Part shown: in pieces, positions 33,586 to 42,712 of the stretch
Numbering within the stretch: the stretch's first letter is position 1
How the letters are laid out: each line of letters starts with the position of its first letter
Source: Candidatus Bathyarchaeota archaeon
GTDB lineage: Archaea > Thermoproteota > Bathyarchaeia > Bathyarchaeales > UBA233
Direction: 5' to 3'
NCBI GenBank assembly: GCA_025057795.1
Contig: JANXEP010000068.1
Span: 1 to 64,000 of the forward strand
Length of the DNA: 64,000 nt
Position numbers and translations under genes: made by a program
The notes under the pieces: model-generated
Seen by the model: only the letters and a program-made list of their open reading frames with translations
The model's database searches: none
What the model was told of the DNA's origin: nothing

Positions 33586-34113
33586 TCATAGGTTTATATT
33601 ACCGTCTTTCAATTTCTTTAAAGAATTCCATATTCTATCGCCTACAAAATGAATGGTTTTAACAACCACTCCATGTTTTACTTCAGCAACTTCGGCATAA
33701 CTGTAAATGGCCTCACCTATAGCAATTGGCTTAGTATACTTTTCGTCAACCACAAACACCAAGTCCCCTTTATTGAAGTTTCCCTCAAAGCGAACAACTC
33801 CCGGGGCCATGACGTTGGCACCGTTACAAATGTGAGGAACAGCCCCCATGTCAACCACGATTTTAGGCGAAGAGGCGAAAAATTCCTTGAATAGTAATGT
33901 TGGGAAAAAACCGTCCCCTGTTTTTTTAAACAGCAGGGGCTCGCCGTTTATGAAAAAGATTTCACCGAAATCCGTTTCAGCCCGCTCTACCTTAGCGGTA
34001 ACTCCAAATATTCCCTCCAAATTTATTTTTAACCTCACAGAAGCATCTCTCAGAACGGCCTTAGCCTCTTTGGCTTTCAGGAAGCATCTCTTATATTTCT
34101 TAGACATTTTCAA
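33586..34113 (-). CDS. PUA-domain protein of archaeal Tma20/MCTS1-like type
   Basis: This 175-residue protein has an N-terminal domain (SKKYKRCFLKAKEAKAVL, about 1-80) and a C-terminal PUA domain (about 85-165) with KIVVDMGAVPHICNGANVM, APGVVRFEGNFNKGDLVFVV and IGEAIYSYAEVAEVKHGVVV. This is the layout of MCTS1/Tma20-like translation factors. ATG 34107 (MSKK) is an equally good start, two codons later. The 190-base gap to sepF holds no gene that I see. Confidence 0.85.
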   Translation of the reverse strand: MKMSKKYKRCFLKAKEAKAVLRDASVRLKINLEGIFGVTAKVERAETDFGEIFFINGEPLLFKKTGDGFFPTLLFKEFFASSPKIVVDMGAVPHICNGANVMAPGVVRFEGNFNKGDLVFVVDEKYTKPIAIGEAIYSYAEVAEVKHGVVVKTIHFVGDRIWNSLKKLKDGNINL

Positions 34114-34188
34114 GCTTCTCTTCCAGATAGGTTTAAATTATATAAGCTTAAGTATAAAAAAGGTGGAGGTCATATTTGAGGGCTTCAA

Positions 34189-34416
34189 ATGAGCGAGATG
34201 ACAACTGAAATCCTTGAACAGAACCTTGGGAAAATAGTGCTCGTAAGATTGAAAGGTGGAAAAAGTTTACGGGGAAAATTGAAAGGTTTTGACCAGCACC
34301 TCAACCTCGTTTTGGAAGAAACAGAAGACACTACAGACGCTGAAAACACAAAAAAGTTGGGCCTAATAATTGTCCGCGGAGACAATGTTGTCCTGATATC
34401 TCCGCCGCCGAGGTGA
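34189..34416 (+). CDS. LSm (Sm-like) RNA-binding protein
   Basis: This 75-residue protein has the Sm1 motif LGKIVLVRLKGGKSLRGKLK and the Sm2 motif IIVRGDNVVLISPP. It forms heptameric rings on U-rich RNA. It is followed after 4 bases by eL37, a conserved archaeal pair. Confidence 0.95.
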   Translation: MSEMTTEILEQNLGKIVLVRLKGGKSLRGKLKGFDQHLNLVLEETEDTTDAENTKKLGLIIVRGDNVVLISPPPR

Positions 34417-34420
34417 AAAA

Positions 34421-34609
34421 GTGGGAAAGGGTACACCATCCTTCGGAAAACGTGCTGGAAAAACCCTTCACATACATTGTCGACGATGTGGGCGAAGAGC
34501 CTACAACGTGTCAAAGAAGAGATGCGCCGCATGCGGTTATGGAGAAACAACAACCATTAGAAAGTATTCATGGCAGACAAAGAACCTTAAAAGAGAAAGG
34601 ATACGTTGA
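34421..34609 (+). CDS. rpl37e: Large ribosomal subunit protein eL37
   Basis: This 62-residue protein opens GKGTPSFGKRAGKTLHIHC and contains the zinc motif CRRCGRRAYNVSKKRCAACG, with a basic C-terminus. It starts at GTG 34421, five bases after the LSm stop. A different frame open over the same bases is not coding. Confidence 0.95.
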   Translation: MGKGTPSFGKRAGKTLHIHCRRCGRRAYNVSKKRCAACGYGETTTIRKYSWQTKNLKRERIR

Positions 34610-34627
34610 GAACGCGTTTTATAGTTC

Positions 34628-35272
34628 TTATTTAAAGTTACTATCGCTGTAGTAGCCTTTATCAATTCTGACGAATATTAATGGTCCCTTGCTTTTCGAA
34701 AGTTCTCTTGCTCTACGTAGGGTATTGTTAACAACATTCAAGGTCTCTTCTTCTGCATTAGCATATTTTCTCTTGTTTTCGCCCAGCTCCATTTTTAGGA
34801 GATTCTCTGATAGGACCGACGTGCCACAGATTTCCCCATTTTTAATAAGTGTGGATATTACGATTTCCTGCATTTCTCTGCGGTTTGGAAGCCTTCTCCA
34901 TATGGGTTCCGCTTTGTTAATTATCCGTGTGATTTTGTTCCATCTTCTTGAGTCTTCATCGCCTATTAAAAGTTTAACTCGCTCACTCCATTTTTTAAGC
35001 CATATCCCCGTCCATAAATCTACAAACTCCTCCAGTTCCTTCGGTTCCTTTTGATAAAATTCTTCAAGCCTATCCGTTAGTTCGTATTCACATGCCTCCT
35101 TGCCCACAAGGTTCCAGTAAACCCTAAGATAGTTTGTCAAGTCCTGACATGCTATTTGGAGAATTTTACGGTCAGCGCCCCAGATGTCCAGCATGGGGTT
35201 TTTACTTTTTAGTTTTTCAGACAGCAACATCTCTATGAAATTCATCACATTTCCGCTCGAAGCCTTCTCCAA
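34628..35272 (-). CDS. Hypothetical protein, 214 aa, unknown family
   Basis: A mostly helical, charged, soluble protein. It contains several Trp residues in the middle (VDLWTGIWLKKWSERVKLL) and a C-terminal basic stretch (NVVNNTLRRARELSKSKGPL). I do not recognise it. Its length, codon use and 3' end, convergent with the eL37 gene, support a real gene. A DNA- or RNA-associated role is a guess from the charge pattern only. Confidence 0.65.
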   Translation of the reverse strand: MEKASSGNVMNFIEMLLSEKLKSKNPMLDIWGADRKILQIACQDLTNYLRVYWNLVGKEACEYELTDRLEEFYQKEPKELEEFVDLWTGIWLKKWSERVKLLIGDEDSRRWNKITRIINKAEPIWRRLPNRREMQEIVISTLIKNGEICGTSVLSENLLKMELGENKRKYANAEEETLNVVNNTLRRARELSKSKGPLIFVRIDKGYYSDSNFK

Positions 35273-35378
35273 CCAGATAATTATAGGCTAAGTTTTAATA
35301 AGCTTTATTCATAGTTGCTTCTATAAAATTTTTAGATAATTTCCAGTTATATTGTTCGCTTCGGAATATTTTTCAATA

Positions 35379-36038
35379 TTAATTAATAAAGCATGGAAGC
35401 TCGTTTATGCTTTGGAGAATTAAGTCAGGGTTTTCCTTTTCCAACTCTTCCCTTGTGAATATTCCAGATAGCACCGCGACTGCTTTAGCCCCTGAGTTTT
35501 TCCCAGCCCTTACATCCACAACGGAGTCGCCCACACTGATGCATTCTTCTATTTTGACGCCAAGTTGCTGTGCGCTTTTTATGAGGGCTTCGGGAGAAGG
35601 CTTGGGAGATGGTGTATCTAAAGCGGTTAATATTGAATGAAAATATTTGGCCATGCCGAAATTTTCCAGCTCTTTTCTGACTTTTTCCCTTGGGACGTAA
35701 CGCATCGTAACTACGGCGAGTTTCGCCTTGATTGAAAGTTCTTCCAACGTTTTTGATACGTCTGGCAAAGGTTTTGTTTTACTCTCCGTTAAACTGTAAT
35801 ACGTTTTCAGGTATACGCCAAGAAACCTTTCAACGTCGCATTTCGGTATCAAATCGCCTATCGGCAGACCTTGCTCCAGTCTTCGGGGGATTTCAATTGC
35901 TATTTTGATGTTAAAGTTTTTCAGCCCTACGGCGGCGAGGGCTTTCTTTAAAGCTTCGCGGTACGCTTCTCTAGAATCCACTAATGTGCCGTCTAAGTCT
36001 ATGATTATGCCCTTGGCTTTCAGCGTCATGCCTTTCAC
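35379..36038 (-). CDS. HAD-family hydrolase (phosphoglycolate phosphatase-like)
   Basis: This 219-residue enzyme has motif I IIDLDGTLVDS (nucleophile Asp), motif II VVTMRYV, motif III lysine in SPKPSPEAL, and motif IV SVGDSVVDVRAGKNSGA. The cap domain between motifs I and II is helical, as in subfamily I phosphatases. The substrate is unknown; phosphoglycolate or a sugar phosphate is likely. Confidence 0.88.
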   Translation of the reverse strand: MKGMTLKAKGIIIDLDGTLVDSREAYREALKKALAAVGLKNFNIKIAIEIPRRLEQGLPIGDLIPKCDVERFLGVYLKTYYSLTESKTKPLPDVSKTLEELSIKAKLAVVTMRYVPREKVRKELENFGMAKYFHSILTALDTPSPKPSPEALIKSAQQLGVKIEECISVGDSVVDVRAGKNSGAKAVAVLSGIFTREELEKENPDLILQSINELPCFIN

Positions 36039-36153
36039 TTTACTCTTTTGACTTGGCGTTTGCAGCTTTATTTTTCGATAAGTTTTTATTTGTGCTTTTT
36101 TGTCTAAAGGTAACCCAGCTCATATGCGAAAGTGAGGGTGTGAGTATTAATTC

Positions 36154-36462
36154 ATGGTGAGGAAGGCGCGGATCCGTTTAACAAGCACAGACTACAAGAA
36201 GTTGGAGGATGTATGCGCAGAGCTAAAGTCTATTGCCGAAAAAACAGGTGTGAAAATGAAAGGACCCGTTCCCCTGCCGACCAAAAGGCTTAAGGTTCCA
36301 GTTTTGAAATCTCCATGTGGTGAAGGAACCGCTACATGGGACAGGTGGGAGATGCGCATACACAAACGTTTGATAGATATTGATGCAGAAGAACGGGTTA
36401 TGAGACGTATCATGCGCATCCGCGTCCCAGAAGAAGTACACGTCACCATAGAACTCGTTTAA
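36154..36462 (+). CDS. rps10: Small ribosomal subunit protein uS10
   Basis: This 102-residue protein has [20 protein letters not shown] and [20 protein letters not shown]. In many archaea it follows the EF-1 alpha gene, but here none is adjacent, so uS10 is a single-gene unit in this window. Confidence 0.96.
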   Translation: MVRKARIRLTSTDYKKLEDVCAELKSIAEKTGVKMKGPVPLPTKRLKVPVLKSPCGEGTATWDRWEMRIHKRLIDIDAEERVMRRIMRIRVPEEVHVTIELV

Positions 36463-36509
36463 AATTCTAAAGTTTTTCAAAGCTTTGGAAAAGGATTAGA
36501 GGCTTGAGG

Positions 36510-37304
36510 CTATAGGTAGAAAAATGTCAATATGGTCATGGCTAAACTTAGGGTGAATGTAGCAGCCCACAGGGTTTTATTCCAAAGGAAGACTTTAAAG
36601 CCGTCTAGAACCCCGATGGGGATTAAGTTGAAAAGGGCTATCCACGCATTGAAAGCTGCCCCATACAGCAATAATGGGTTCGGGATTACAAGCCATAAAA
36701 TGATCAGCGCCGCTGATAAAGTTATATTTGTGGTTGGGCCAGCTATTGATATTTTTCCGATTTTTCTTTTGTCAGCAAAGCCGAATATGAAGACTGCTCC
36801 AGGCCATATTATCTTAAAAAGCGGTGAAATGATGGATATGGCCGTCAAAATCATGCCTATGGGCATTAGTCTAAATTCAGCCCACAGCCCCTCCCTTTGG
36901 GAAGCAAACTTGTGAGCAAACTCATGAACGAAAAAGGAAATCATTAATACGAGAGCGAAGGTCAAAAGCGTAAACGAGTTTCTAACGTTAGCCGCTCTCG
37001 GCGAAATTCCTAAAGATAAGCCTACAATCAAAACGAGTAATGCGGCTACGATTACGTGTTTAATCTCCTTTACGCTAAAATAGAGTTTCCTTCTCGATTT
37101 TACTGGAATGTATGTTTCTGTGTATTCATATGACTTTGGGATTTGTCGGGTTAGTTGCGGCTCCTCTTTTTTGAGGGCGCGCGCCAAATCCATCCTTACG
37201 CATTCATGGTTTTCCGGCAAGCGATGTTCGGAGCAGAAGTATCCCCAACAGTAGGGGCATTTGAATGGCAACAGTGTTTCTTTTCCGCATTTTTGGCATT
37301 GCAT
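36510..37304 (-). CDS. AN1 zinc finger fused to M50 (site-2 protease-like) metalloprotease
   Basis: Residues 1-36 carry a complete AN1-type zinc finger: C3, C6, C16, C19, C24, H27, H33, C35. A basic linker and about six membrane helices follow. In the second half of the membrane part is HEFAH at 127-131, the zinc site of M50 proteases, and IGVLDGFKVF near the end supplies the third ligand (LDG). It should cleave membrane proteins within the bilayer, with a cytosolic finger that may bind ubiquitin-like or nucleic-acid targets. ATG 37304 opens the finger directly. Confidence 0.88.
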   Translation of the reverse strand: MQCQKCGKETLLPFKCPYCWGYFCSEHRLPENHECVRMDLARALKKEEPQLTRQIPKSYEYTETYIPVKSRRKLYFSVKEIKHVIVAALLVLIVGLSLGISPRAANVRNSFTLLTFALVLMISFFVHEFAHKFASQREGLWAEFRLMPIGMILTAISIISPLFKIIWPGAVFIFGFADKRKIGKISIAGPTTNITLSAALIILWLVIPNPLLLYGAAFNAWIALFNLIPIGVLDGFKVFLWNKTLWAATFTLSLAMTILTFFYL

Positions 37305-37426
37305 GTTTGAGCGCCTTTTTAATTGTTAGAATGCTGCTGTTTGCTGTTTATATGTTTCTCCGAGTTTGGCTTAAACGTTAATAGGTTAATCCGCTATTTT
37401 TACAAGTTGACTCGTTTCCAAGGGGG

Positions 37427-38641
37427 ATGAAAGCCTCGAAAGCTTTCAGTTTCGTTCATGCCGCTGATCTGCATTTGGGCTACTCCCAATACGGCTTGGA
37501 GGTTAGAAGAGAAGATTTCGACAAGGCCTTCCAAGAGCTTGTTGACAAGACTATAGAGTTAAAGCCAACTTTCATGATCATCGCCGGAGACTTATTCCAT
37601 AATGCGCGCCCATCCAACATCACGCTAGAGAACGCCGTCAAAAATTTTAACCGCTTACGAAATGCAAATATCCCCGTTTTAGTCGTTGACGGTTCCCACG
37701 ACTCGGCGCCAAACGTTGTCACAAGCACCATTTTAAATCCGTTGGACAGCGCAGGGCTTATTTACTATTTGCCGAGACGTGAAGGGGCTTGCTGGAGGAA
37801 AAACGGGTGCTGTTATGTTTATGGGGTACCCAATTTCAGAACGCGACGTAAAACCGAAGAGATGCTTCCAATCTTCATGGAGCAAAATAAGCCGACTCCA
37901 AAGCCGGACTTATTCAACATTTTTGTTTTCCACATGGCCTTAGACATTCCAGAGCTTAACCCGCCTTACATGGAAGCAGAAGCGCCTGCGGAGCTTGTAC
38001 CAGAAGGCTTCAATTATTATGCTGCTGGCCATGTGCATAGGCGTTATGAGGGAAAATTTAAAAGTGGGCTGCTGGTTTATTCCGGAAGCACTGAAACCAT
38101 AAACTATGATGAGGCCAAAGATGAAAAGGGCTTTTATTATGTTGAAGTTGATGAAAAAGGGATGGCTTCTCCGTATTTTATGAGATTAGAATCCCCGCGC
38201 AAATTTGTTGTATTGGAGCAGGATTTCACAGGCTTTACTGCCCAGAAGATTACAGAGCTTGCCGTTCAGCTGGTGAAGGAAGCTGACAAGGAAGGAGCAG
38301 TCCTTGTTCCAGTGTTGAAGGGCGTTTTACCCGCTGAGGCCAGCCGCGCTGAAGTTGATGTTGCCCAAATTAGAGGCGCTGCTGAAAAGGCTTTGCTCGT
38401 CCATCCAGTAATCTTGCTGCGTGAAAGCGAGGTTCCAGAAACGGTTGTTCGCTCGATATTCGAAAGCGAGTTAAAGGATTTGAAGACGAAGAGTTTCGAA
38501 TATTTCTTGCAAATTTTCTCTGAACGATACAGCCGCGAAGAAGCGGAAAAAATAGCCCACGCCGCAGTAAGCCTTATTGAACCCCTGACGAAAAAGCAGG
38601 AGGAAAGAATCAAGCAGATTTTGGAGGAGCTTTCGCGGTGA
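37427..38641 (+). CDS. mre11: DNA double-strand break repair nuclease Mre11
   Basis: This 404-residue phosphoesterase has ADLHLGYS (D14, H16), IAGDLFHN (D55), and AAGHVHRRY in the later motif. The usual GNHD motif reads GSHD (residues 89-92), so the metal-coordinating asparagine is replaced by serine at 90. Partner of Rad50 in break-end processing; the stop overlaps the rad50 start as GTGA. NurA and HerA genes, often adjacent in archaea, are not here. Confidence 0.94.
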   Translation: MKASKAFSFVHAADLHLGYSQYGLEVRREDFDKAFQELVDKTIELKPTFMIIAGDLFHNARPSNITLENAVKNFNRLRNANIPVLVVDGSHDSAPNVVTSTILNPLDSAGLIYYLPRREGACWRKNGCCYVYGVPNFRTRRKTEEMLPIFMEQNKPTPKPDLFNIFVFHMALDIPELNPPYMEAEAPAELVPEGFNYYAAGHVHRRYEGKFKSGLLVYSGSTETINYDEAKDEKGFYYVEVDEKGMASPYFMRLESPRKFVVLEQDFTGFTAQKITELAVQLVKEADKEGAVLVPVLKGVLPAEASRAEVDVAQIRGAAEKALLVHPVILLRESEVPETVVRSIFESELKDLKTKSFEYFLQIFSERYSREEAEKIAHAAVSLIEPLTKKQEERIKQILEELSR

Positions 38642-40725
38642 AAATTGAGGTTGTCCACTTGGAGAATGTCCGTTCCCATGTAAAGTCAACAGTGCTATTC
38701 GCAAGAGGTTTCAATTGTCTTGTCGGCGGCTTGGGATGCGGTAAATCAAGCGTGCTTTACGCTATAGACTTCGCGTTGTTCGGAGATCCCTTGGGTAGAA
38801 GCTATGACTACCTGTTAAGGGATGGAGCTGAAAGCGGAAAAGTCGCCCTTCAATTCGTTCAAAACGGTAAACGCTACAAAATAACAAGGGGGATAAAAAG
38901 GCGCGGTAAAGGGATAAGTCAAGACTTCGACGAGCTAAAGCTGTTTGAGGGGGAAACCCTAATAGCAAGCTTGAAAGGCGACGCCGTGGCAGAACAGCTG
39001 AAAGCCATTACGGGCCTGGATAAGGAGCTTTTTCGAGAAATAGTATGGGTGAGACAAGAACACCTAAAAGAGCTTCTAGACGTTGCCCCAAGAGAGAGGC
39101 AGAGACGCTTAGACGAGCTTTTTGGGCTTTCAGACTACGAAACGGCATGGAGCAACCTTGCAGGGTTTCAAAAAGAATACGAGGGAGAAAAAAGAGCCTA
39201 TGAAAAGGATCCTGACGTGGCCGGACTGAAAAAGATAAGTGAAGAATACAACCGCTTGGCTGAAGAGTTCTCGCTCCTGGAAGTTGAAATACAAAACCTT
39301 TCAGCAAGACTAAAAGAGGCTAAAAGGTTGTTGGAAGAGGCGGACCTCAAATTAAAAAGGCTTGAAGAGCTTAAAGCGTCCGTAGAAGAGCTAAGAAGAA
39401 AAGAGGCTCAGGTTCAAGCAAGCCTAACAAGTGTTGAAGATGCCTCAGCGGGGTTGGCTGAAAAGATCGAAGGGAAAAAAGCAACGGTTGAAAATTTGAA
39501 GCAACGTTTAAACATCATACAAAAGCAGGTGGAAACATATAAGGAAAAATTAAGGGAAATAGGGGTCTCGGCTGATCAGCCCGTTGAAGTTTTAATGCAG
39601 TATTTATCCACGTTTGACGACCAAATTGCCAGTCTCAAAGCCGAACAAGAGGCTCTTCTCAAGGGTTTGCAGACAGACCAAAGGAGGATTTCCTCGCTTT
39701 CCACGGAGAACCGCTGTCCCCTCTGTCTACAACCATTAAACAACGAGTACAAGAGCAGCCTAATGCAAAGGATACAGAGGGAGAATAGCGAAAGGCAGAG
39801 AACCATAAGTCAACTTCAAAAAGATATTGAAGAGCTTAGGCAGATAAAGGAAAAGGCCGGCTCCACCGTTTCAAACCTCCAAGTTCTAACATCAAAGATT
39901 GATGATTTAAAAACGCGTATCAACGAGGAGTACAAGGCGTTGAACGAACTTCTAAAGGAATTTGAAGAGAAGCAGAAGTTAGAAAATGAGCTGCGGGCTC
40001 AACTTGAGCGTATAAAAGCTGAGATAGGCGGTTTTGACGTTTCTGAGCTTGAAAATGCTAGGACTCGTAGGGAACAAGCCTTTAGGCAGTATTACTCCCT
40101 TGAATCTGATCTGCGAACCAAGGAGAACCGCAAAAGAGACGTGGCGAGGCGTTTAGACGAGCTTAAAGAACGCATAGATCAAGCTCAGAAAAAACTTGAG
40201 CGTATGGAAAAGCTGGACAGGATTGTTGGAATTATAGGCAGCATACGCGACGCGTATAGGAGTATCCAACCGAAACTGCGAGGCGAGTTTGTAAAGGTTC
40301 TAAAAAACTTTGTTCAACAGATTCTTGACACGTTGGTTGGCGGGGAAGGCGCGCCAATAAATGTCACCATCGATGAGACATATACGCCTTACGTTTTAAG
40401 CGAATTCGGCGTCGAAAGAGAGGTTTCAAACTTGTCTGGTGGGGAGCGCACGCTAATAGCTTTTGCATACCGCTTAGGATTAGGCCAGCTAATCATGCAG
40501 TCCAAGACGGGACATGGCTTAAGCCTCCTCCTTCTCGACGAGCCTACAGAAAGCCTTGGAAGAGAAGACGGTTCGGTGGACAGGTTGGCTGAGGCAGTTT
40601 CCCGTTTTAAGGCCATAGAACAAATAATAGCAGTAACCCATAGCGAAGCCTTTGCTGAAAAGGCTGAGCACGTCATAAGGGTTGAGAAAGAAGCGGGTGA
40701 AAGCAGAATATCTATTGAGAAATAA
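38638..40725 (+). CDS. rad50: DNA repair ATPase Rad50
   Basis: SMC-like ATPase that works with Mre11. The 695-residue protein has Walker A GGLGCGKSSVLYAID, two coiled-coil arms meeting at the zinc hook RCPLCLQPL (near residue 362), the signature LSGGERTLIAFA, and Walker B LLLLDEPTESLG. The arms are shorter than in most archaeal Rad50 (usually 850-900 residues). GTG 38638 is the start, overlapping mre11 by 4 bases. Confidence 0.95.
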   Translation: MKIEVVHLENVRSHVKSTVLFARGFNCLVGGLGCGKSSVLYAIDFALFGDPLGRSYDYLLRDGAESGKVALQFVQNGKRYKITRGIKRRGKGISQDFDELKLFEGETLIASLKGDAVAEQLKAITGLDKELFREIVWVRQEHLKELLDVAPRERQRRLDELFGLSDYETAWSNLAGFQKEYEGEKRAYEKDPDVAGLKKISEEYNRLAEEFSLLEVEIQNLSARLKEAKRLLEEADLKLKRLEELKASVEELRRKEAQVQASLTSVEDASAGLAEKIEGKKATVENLKQRLNIIQKQVETYKEKLREIGVSADQPVEVLMQYLSTFDDQIASLKAEQEALLKGLQTDQRRISSLSTENRCPLCLQPLNNEYKSSLMQRIQRENSERQRTISQLQKDIEELRQIKEKAGSTVSNLQVLTSKIDDLKTRINEEYKALNELLKEFEEKQKLENELRAQLERIKAEIGGFDVSELENARTRREQAFRQYYSLESDLRTKENRKRDVARRLDELKERIDQAQKKLERMEKLDRIVGIIGSIRDAYRSIQPKLRGEFVKVLKNFVQQILDTLVGGEGAPINVTIDETYTPYVLSEFGVEREVSNLSGGERTLIAFAYRLGLGQLIMQSKTGHGLSLLLLDEPTESLGREDGSVDRLAEAVSRFKAIEQIIAVTHSEAFAEKAEHVIRVEKEAGESRISIEK

Positions 40726-40739
40726 GCGGCAAAACCCTT

Positions 40740-41648
40740 TCACCGCTTTTCTTCAACAACTTTGTTTTCAATAAAGCCTATTTTTTCAATTTCAATTCTT
40801 ACAACGTCGCCTGCTTGAAGGAATTTTGGCTCTGGTTTTACGGCGAAACCGACGCCTCCCGGCGTGCCAGTTGCGATGATGTCGCACGGTTCAAGGGTCA
40901 TAACTCGGCTTAAATGATGCACTATTTGGTAAACGTTGAAAACCATATTTTTGGTTGTGGAGTTTTGGCGCAGCTCCCCGTTAACCCATGTTCGAATGTA
41001 AAGGTTGGAAGTGTCAAGAAGCTGGTTTTGGGTCACCACACATGGCCCGGTGGGAGCAAAAGTGTCGAAACTCTTGCCCCTAGTCCACTGTTTATCCTTG
41101 AACTGTATGTCCCTTGCTGAAACATCATTTAGGATTGTATATCCGAAAATGCAAAAATTCACCTCTGAAACCCCAACGTTTTTGGCCTTCTTTCCAATGA
41201 CTATGGCTAGTTCAGCCTCATAATCAAGCTTATTCACAAAACTTGGCTTGACAATATTGTCAAAAGGCCCAATTATTGTTGTCCGCGGTTTCATGAAGAT
41301 TATAGGCTCGTCGGGTATAAGTGCACCGTGCTCTGTGATGCGTTCTTCAATGTGGTCTAGATAATTTAACCCTAAACAAATCACTTTTGGAGGACGCCTA
41401 ATGGGCGCAAGCAAAGTTGTTTCGCTAAGCGGTAGAGAAACACCGTCAACGATGCTTTTTTCGGCTTTTCTAAGAAGCTCTTCGGCTATTTTAACGGTTT
41501 TTTCACTTTTCTCTATAAAACCTTCAAGTGTTTTGGGAAGCCTTATGCCTAAGTGTTTAGCTAAATCTGGTAGACATATCACCCTATCATTGTCTGCTAG
41601 AATTCCGTAACCTTCCCCTTTTCCATAACGGTATCTCACTAATTTCAT
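40740..41648 (-). CDS. Fumarylacetoacetate hydrolase family protein
   Basis: This 302-residue protein has the FAH domain: PPKVICLGLNYLDHIEE, then the metal-binding EAELAIVIGKKAKNVG and FTILNDVSARDIQ-type motif (YTILNDVSARDIQF), and TPGGVGFAVKP. It is probably a hydrolase, decarboxylase or isomerase of a 2-oxo or enol acid. Typical members take part in aromatic degradation or acylpyruvate hydrolysis, and the true substrate is unknown. No pathway neighbours are present. Confidence 0.88.
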   Translation of the reverse strand: MKLVRYRYGKGEGYGILADNDRVICLPDLAKHLGIRLPKTLEGFIEKSEKTVKIAEELLRKAEKSIVDGVSLPLSETTLLAPIRRPPKVICLGLNYLDHIEERITEHGALIPDEPIIFMKPRTTIIGPFDNIVKPSFVNKLDYEAELAIVIGKKAKNVGVSEVNFCIFGYTILNDVSARDIQFKDKQWTRGKSFDTFAPTGPCVVTQNQLLDTSNLYIRTWVNGELRQNSTTKNMVFNVYQIVHHLSRVMTLEPCDIIATGTPGGVGFAVKPEPKFLQAGDVVRIEIEKIGFIENKVVEEKR

Positions 41649-41809
41649 AGCCCTACGCCTCTTCTATGCTACAAGCCTAGAAGCTTAACCTTTGCCTTTA
41701 TTTAAGCTCTCGGAATTTGAAAACCAAAGAAATTGTTTGAGGACAGCATGTTTTCAACGAAATAGATAAAAAACATTGAGGCGTATATTGTGAAAAACGA
41801 GTTGAGACG

Positions 41810-42196
41810 ATGGCGCTTACTGAAAAGGCGTTGAAAGCTTTAGAGTTTGCTGAGGGCTATCTGGAAAAATCTTTATCAGCATTGAACAAAGATGAGAAAA
41901 ACTTTGCAGACGGCATTTGGCATGTTGCGGCAGAACTTGAATATGCCCTATTCCTCTTTTATCTCATGTCTAAGGGTGAATACGATGTGGCAGAATGGAA
42001 GCCAAACCCAGAACACCAAAAAATTGGGACAAATGAAACTGTGGCGAAAGTAATGGAACTGCTCAAAGAGTCAAAAAAGGCGTTGGTTAACAAAGATTTG
42101 ATAGGTGCCCACAAATACGCCTACATAGCTAGACAATACGTTTTTAGGATTCAGGAAGGTTTTGTCAAAAAGAAGCATGAAAGCCTTGGGAAATAG
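41810..42196 (+). CDS. Hypothetical helical protein, 128 aa
   Basis: All-helical protein with KALKALEFAEGYLEKSLSAL-like repeats (ALKALEFAEGYLEKSLSAL). The bundle-like layout, with GIWHVAAELEYALFLFYLMS and AHKYAYIARQYVFRIQ, resembles a four-helix or HEPN-like bundle, but the RxxxxH motif of HEPN nucleases is not present. I do not recognise the family. It ends one base before the eL22 gene on the opposite strand. Confidence 0.65.
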   Translation: MALTEKALKALEFAEGYLEKSLSALNKDEKNFADGIWHVAAELEYALFLFYLMSKGEYDVAEWKPNPEHQKIGTNETVAKVMELLKESKKALVNKDLIGAHKYAYIARQYVFRIQEGFVKKKHESLGK

Positions 42197-42197
42197 G

Positions 42198-42476
42198 CTA
42201 TTCTTCTGCTGAAATCTTTCTTTCCTTAACTTTTAAGCTGCCCTCTTTCCCGCTTATCACCCTAAAGTAGTCTTTAAGCCCATTTTTATGGAGAAACTTT
42301 CGCAGGAGCACACGCAGATACTGTTTGGAAACCTCTTCCCCAACGTCAATAATTAGTTCATTTGCCGCTGCCTTGACTTTAGACTCCGTCTTCTCCTCTA
42401 AAAAGCCTACAAGTTTTTTTATTATTTCTTCTCCCTCGGGCTTCAGTTCAGTAACATCTATTTTTACTTCAACCAT
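42198..42476 (-). CDS. rpl22e: Ribosomal protein eL22 (eukaryote-type)
   Basis: A 92-residue protein from ATG 42476 (MVEVKIDVTELKPE), with a GTG four codons earlier as the alternative. The C-terminal half, SKQYLRVLLRKFLHKNGLKD then YFRVISGKEGSLKVKE, lines up with human eL22 [20 protein letters not shown] and WLRVVANSKE. eL22 is a eukaryotic 60S protein reported from some Asgard and TACK archaea. The gene stands alone. Confidence 0.88.
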   Translation of the reverse strand: MVEVKIDVTELKPEGEEIIKKLVGFLEEKTESKVKAAANELIIDVGEEVSKQYLRVLLRKFLHKNGLKDYFRVISGKEGSLKVKERKISAEE

Positions 42477-42712
42477 GCGACGCCCCACCGCAACAGTTTC
42501 GCCCTTCTCTCATCAACGTAATCATTGATAAAGTTTCTGCAAAAGAGGTTGTCAGTTCGCCCGTCGAGGTCATATCATAGCCCTAAGCTCTATTGACTCT
42601 CCAGCTCATCATCCGAGAAACACTAGTTAACTGCCAAATTTAAGGTTTCCCAGCATTTAGTGCAACCTTTATCAATAAGGGCGAAGCTTCTAGTAGGGTG
42701 GGAAGCTCGGTT

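Noticed and set aside
34413..34652. 79-codon frame over the eL37 gene
   Set aside because: Overlaps the eL37 frame, which has the zinc motif and family start.
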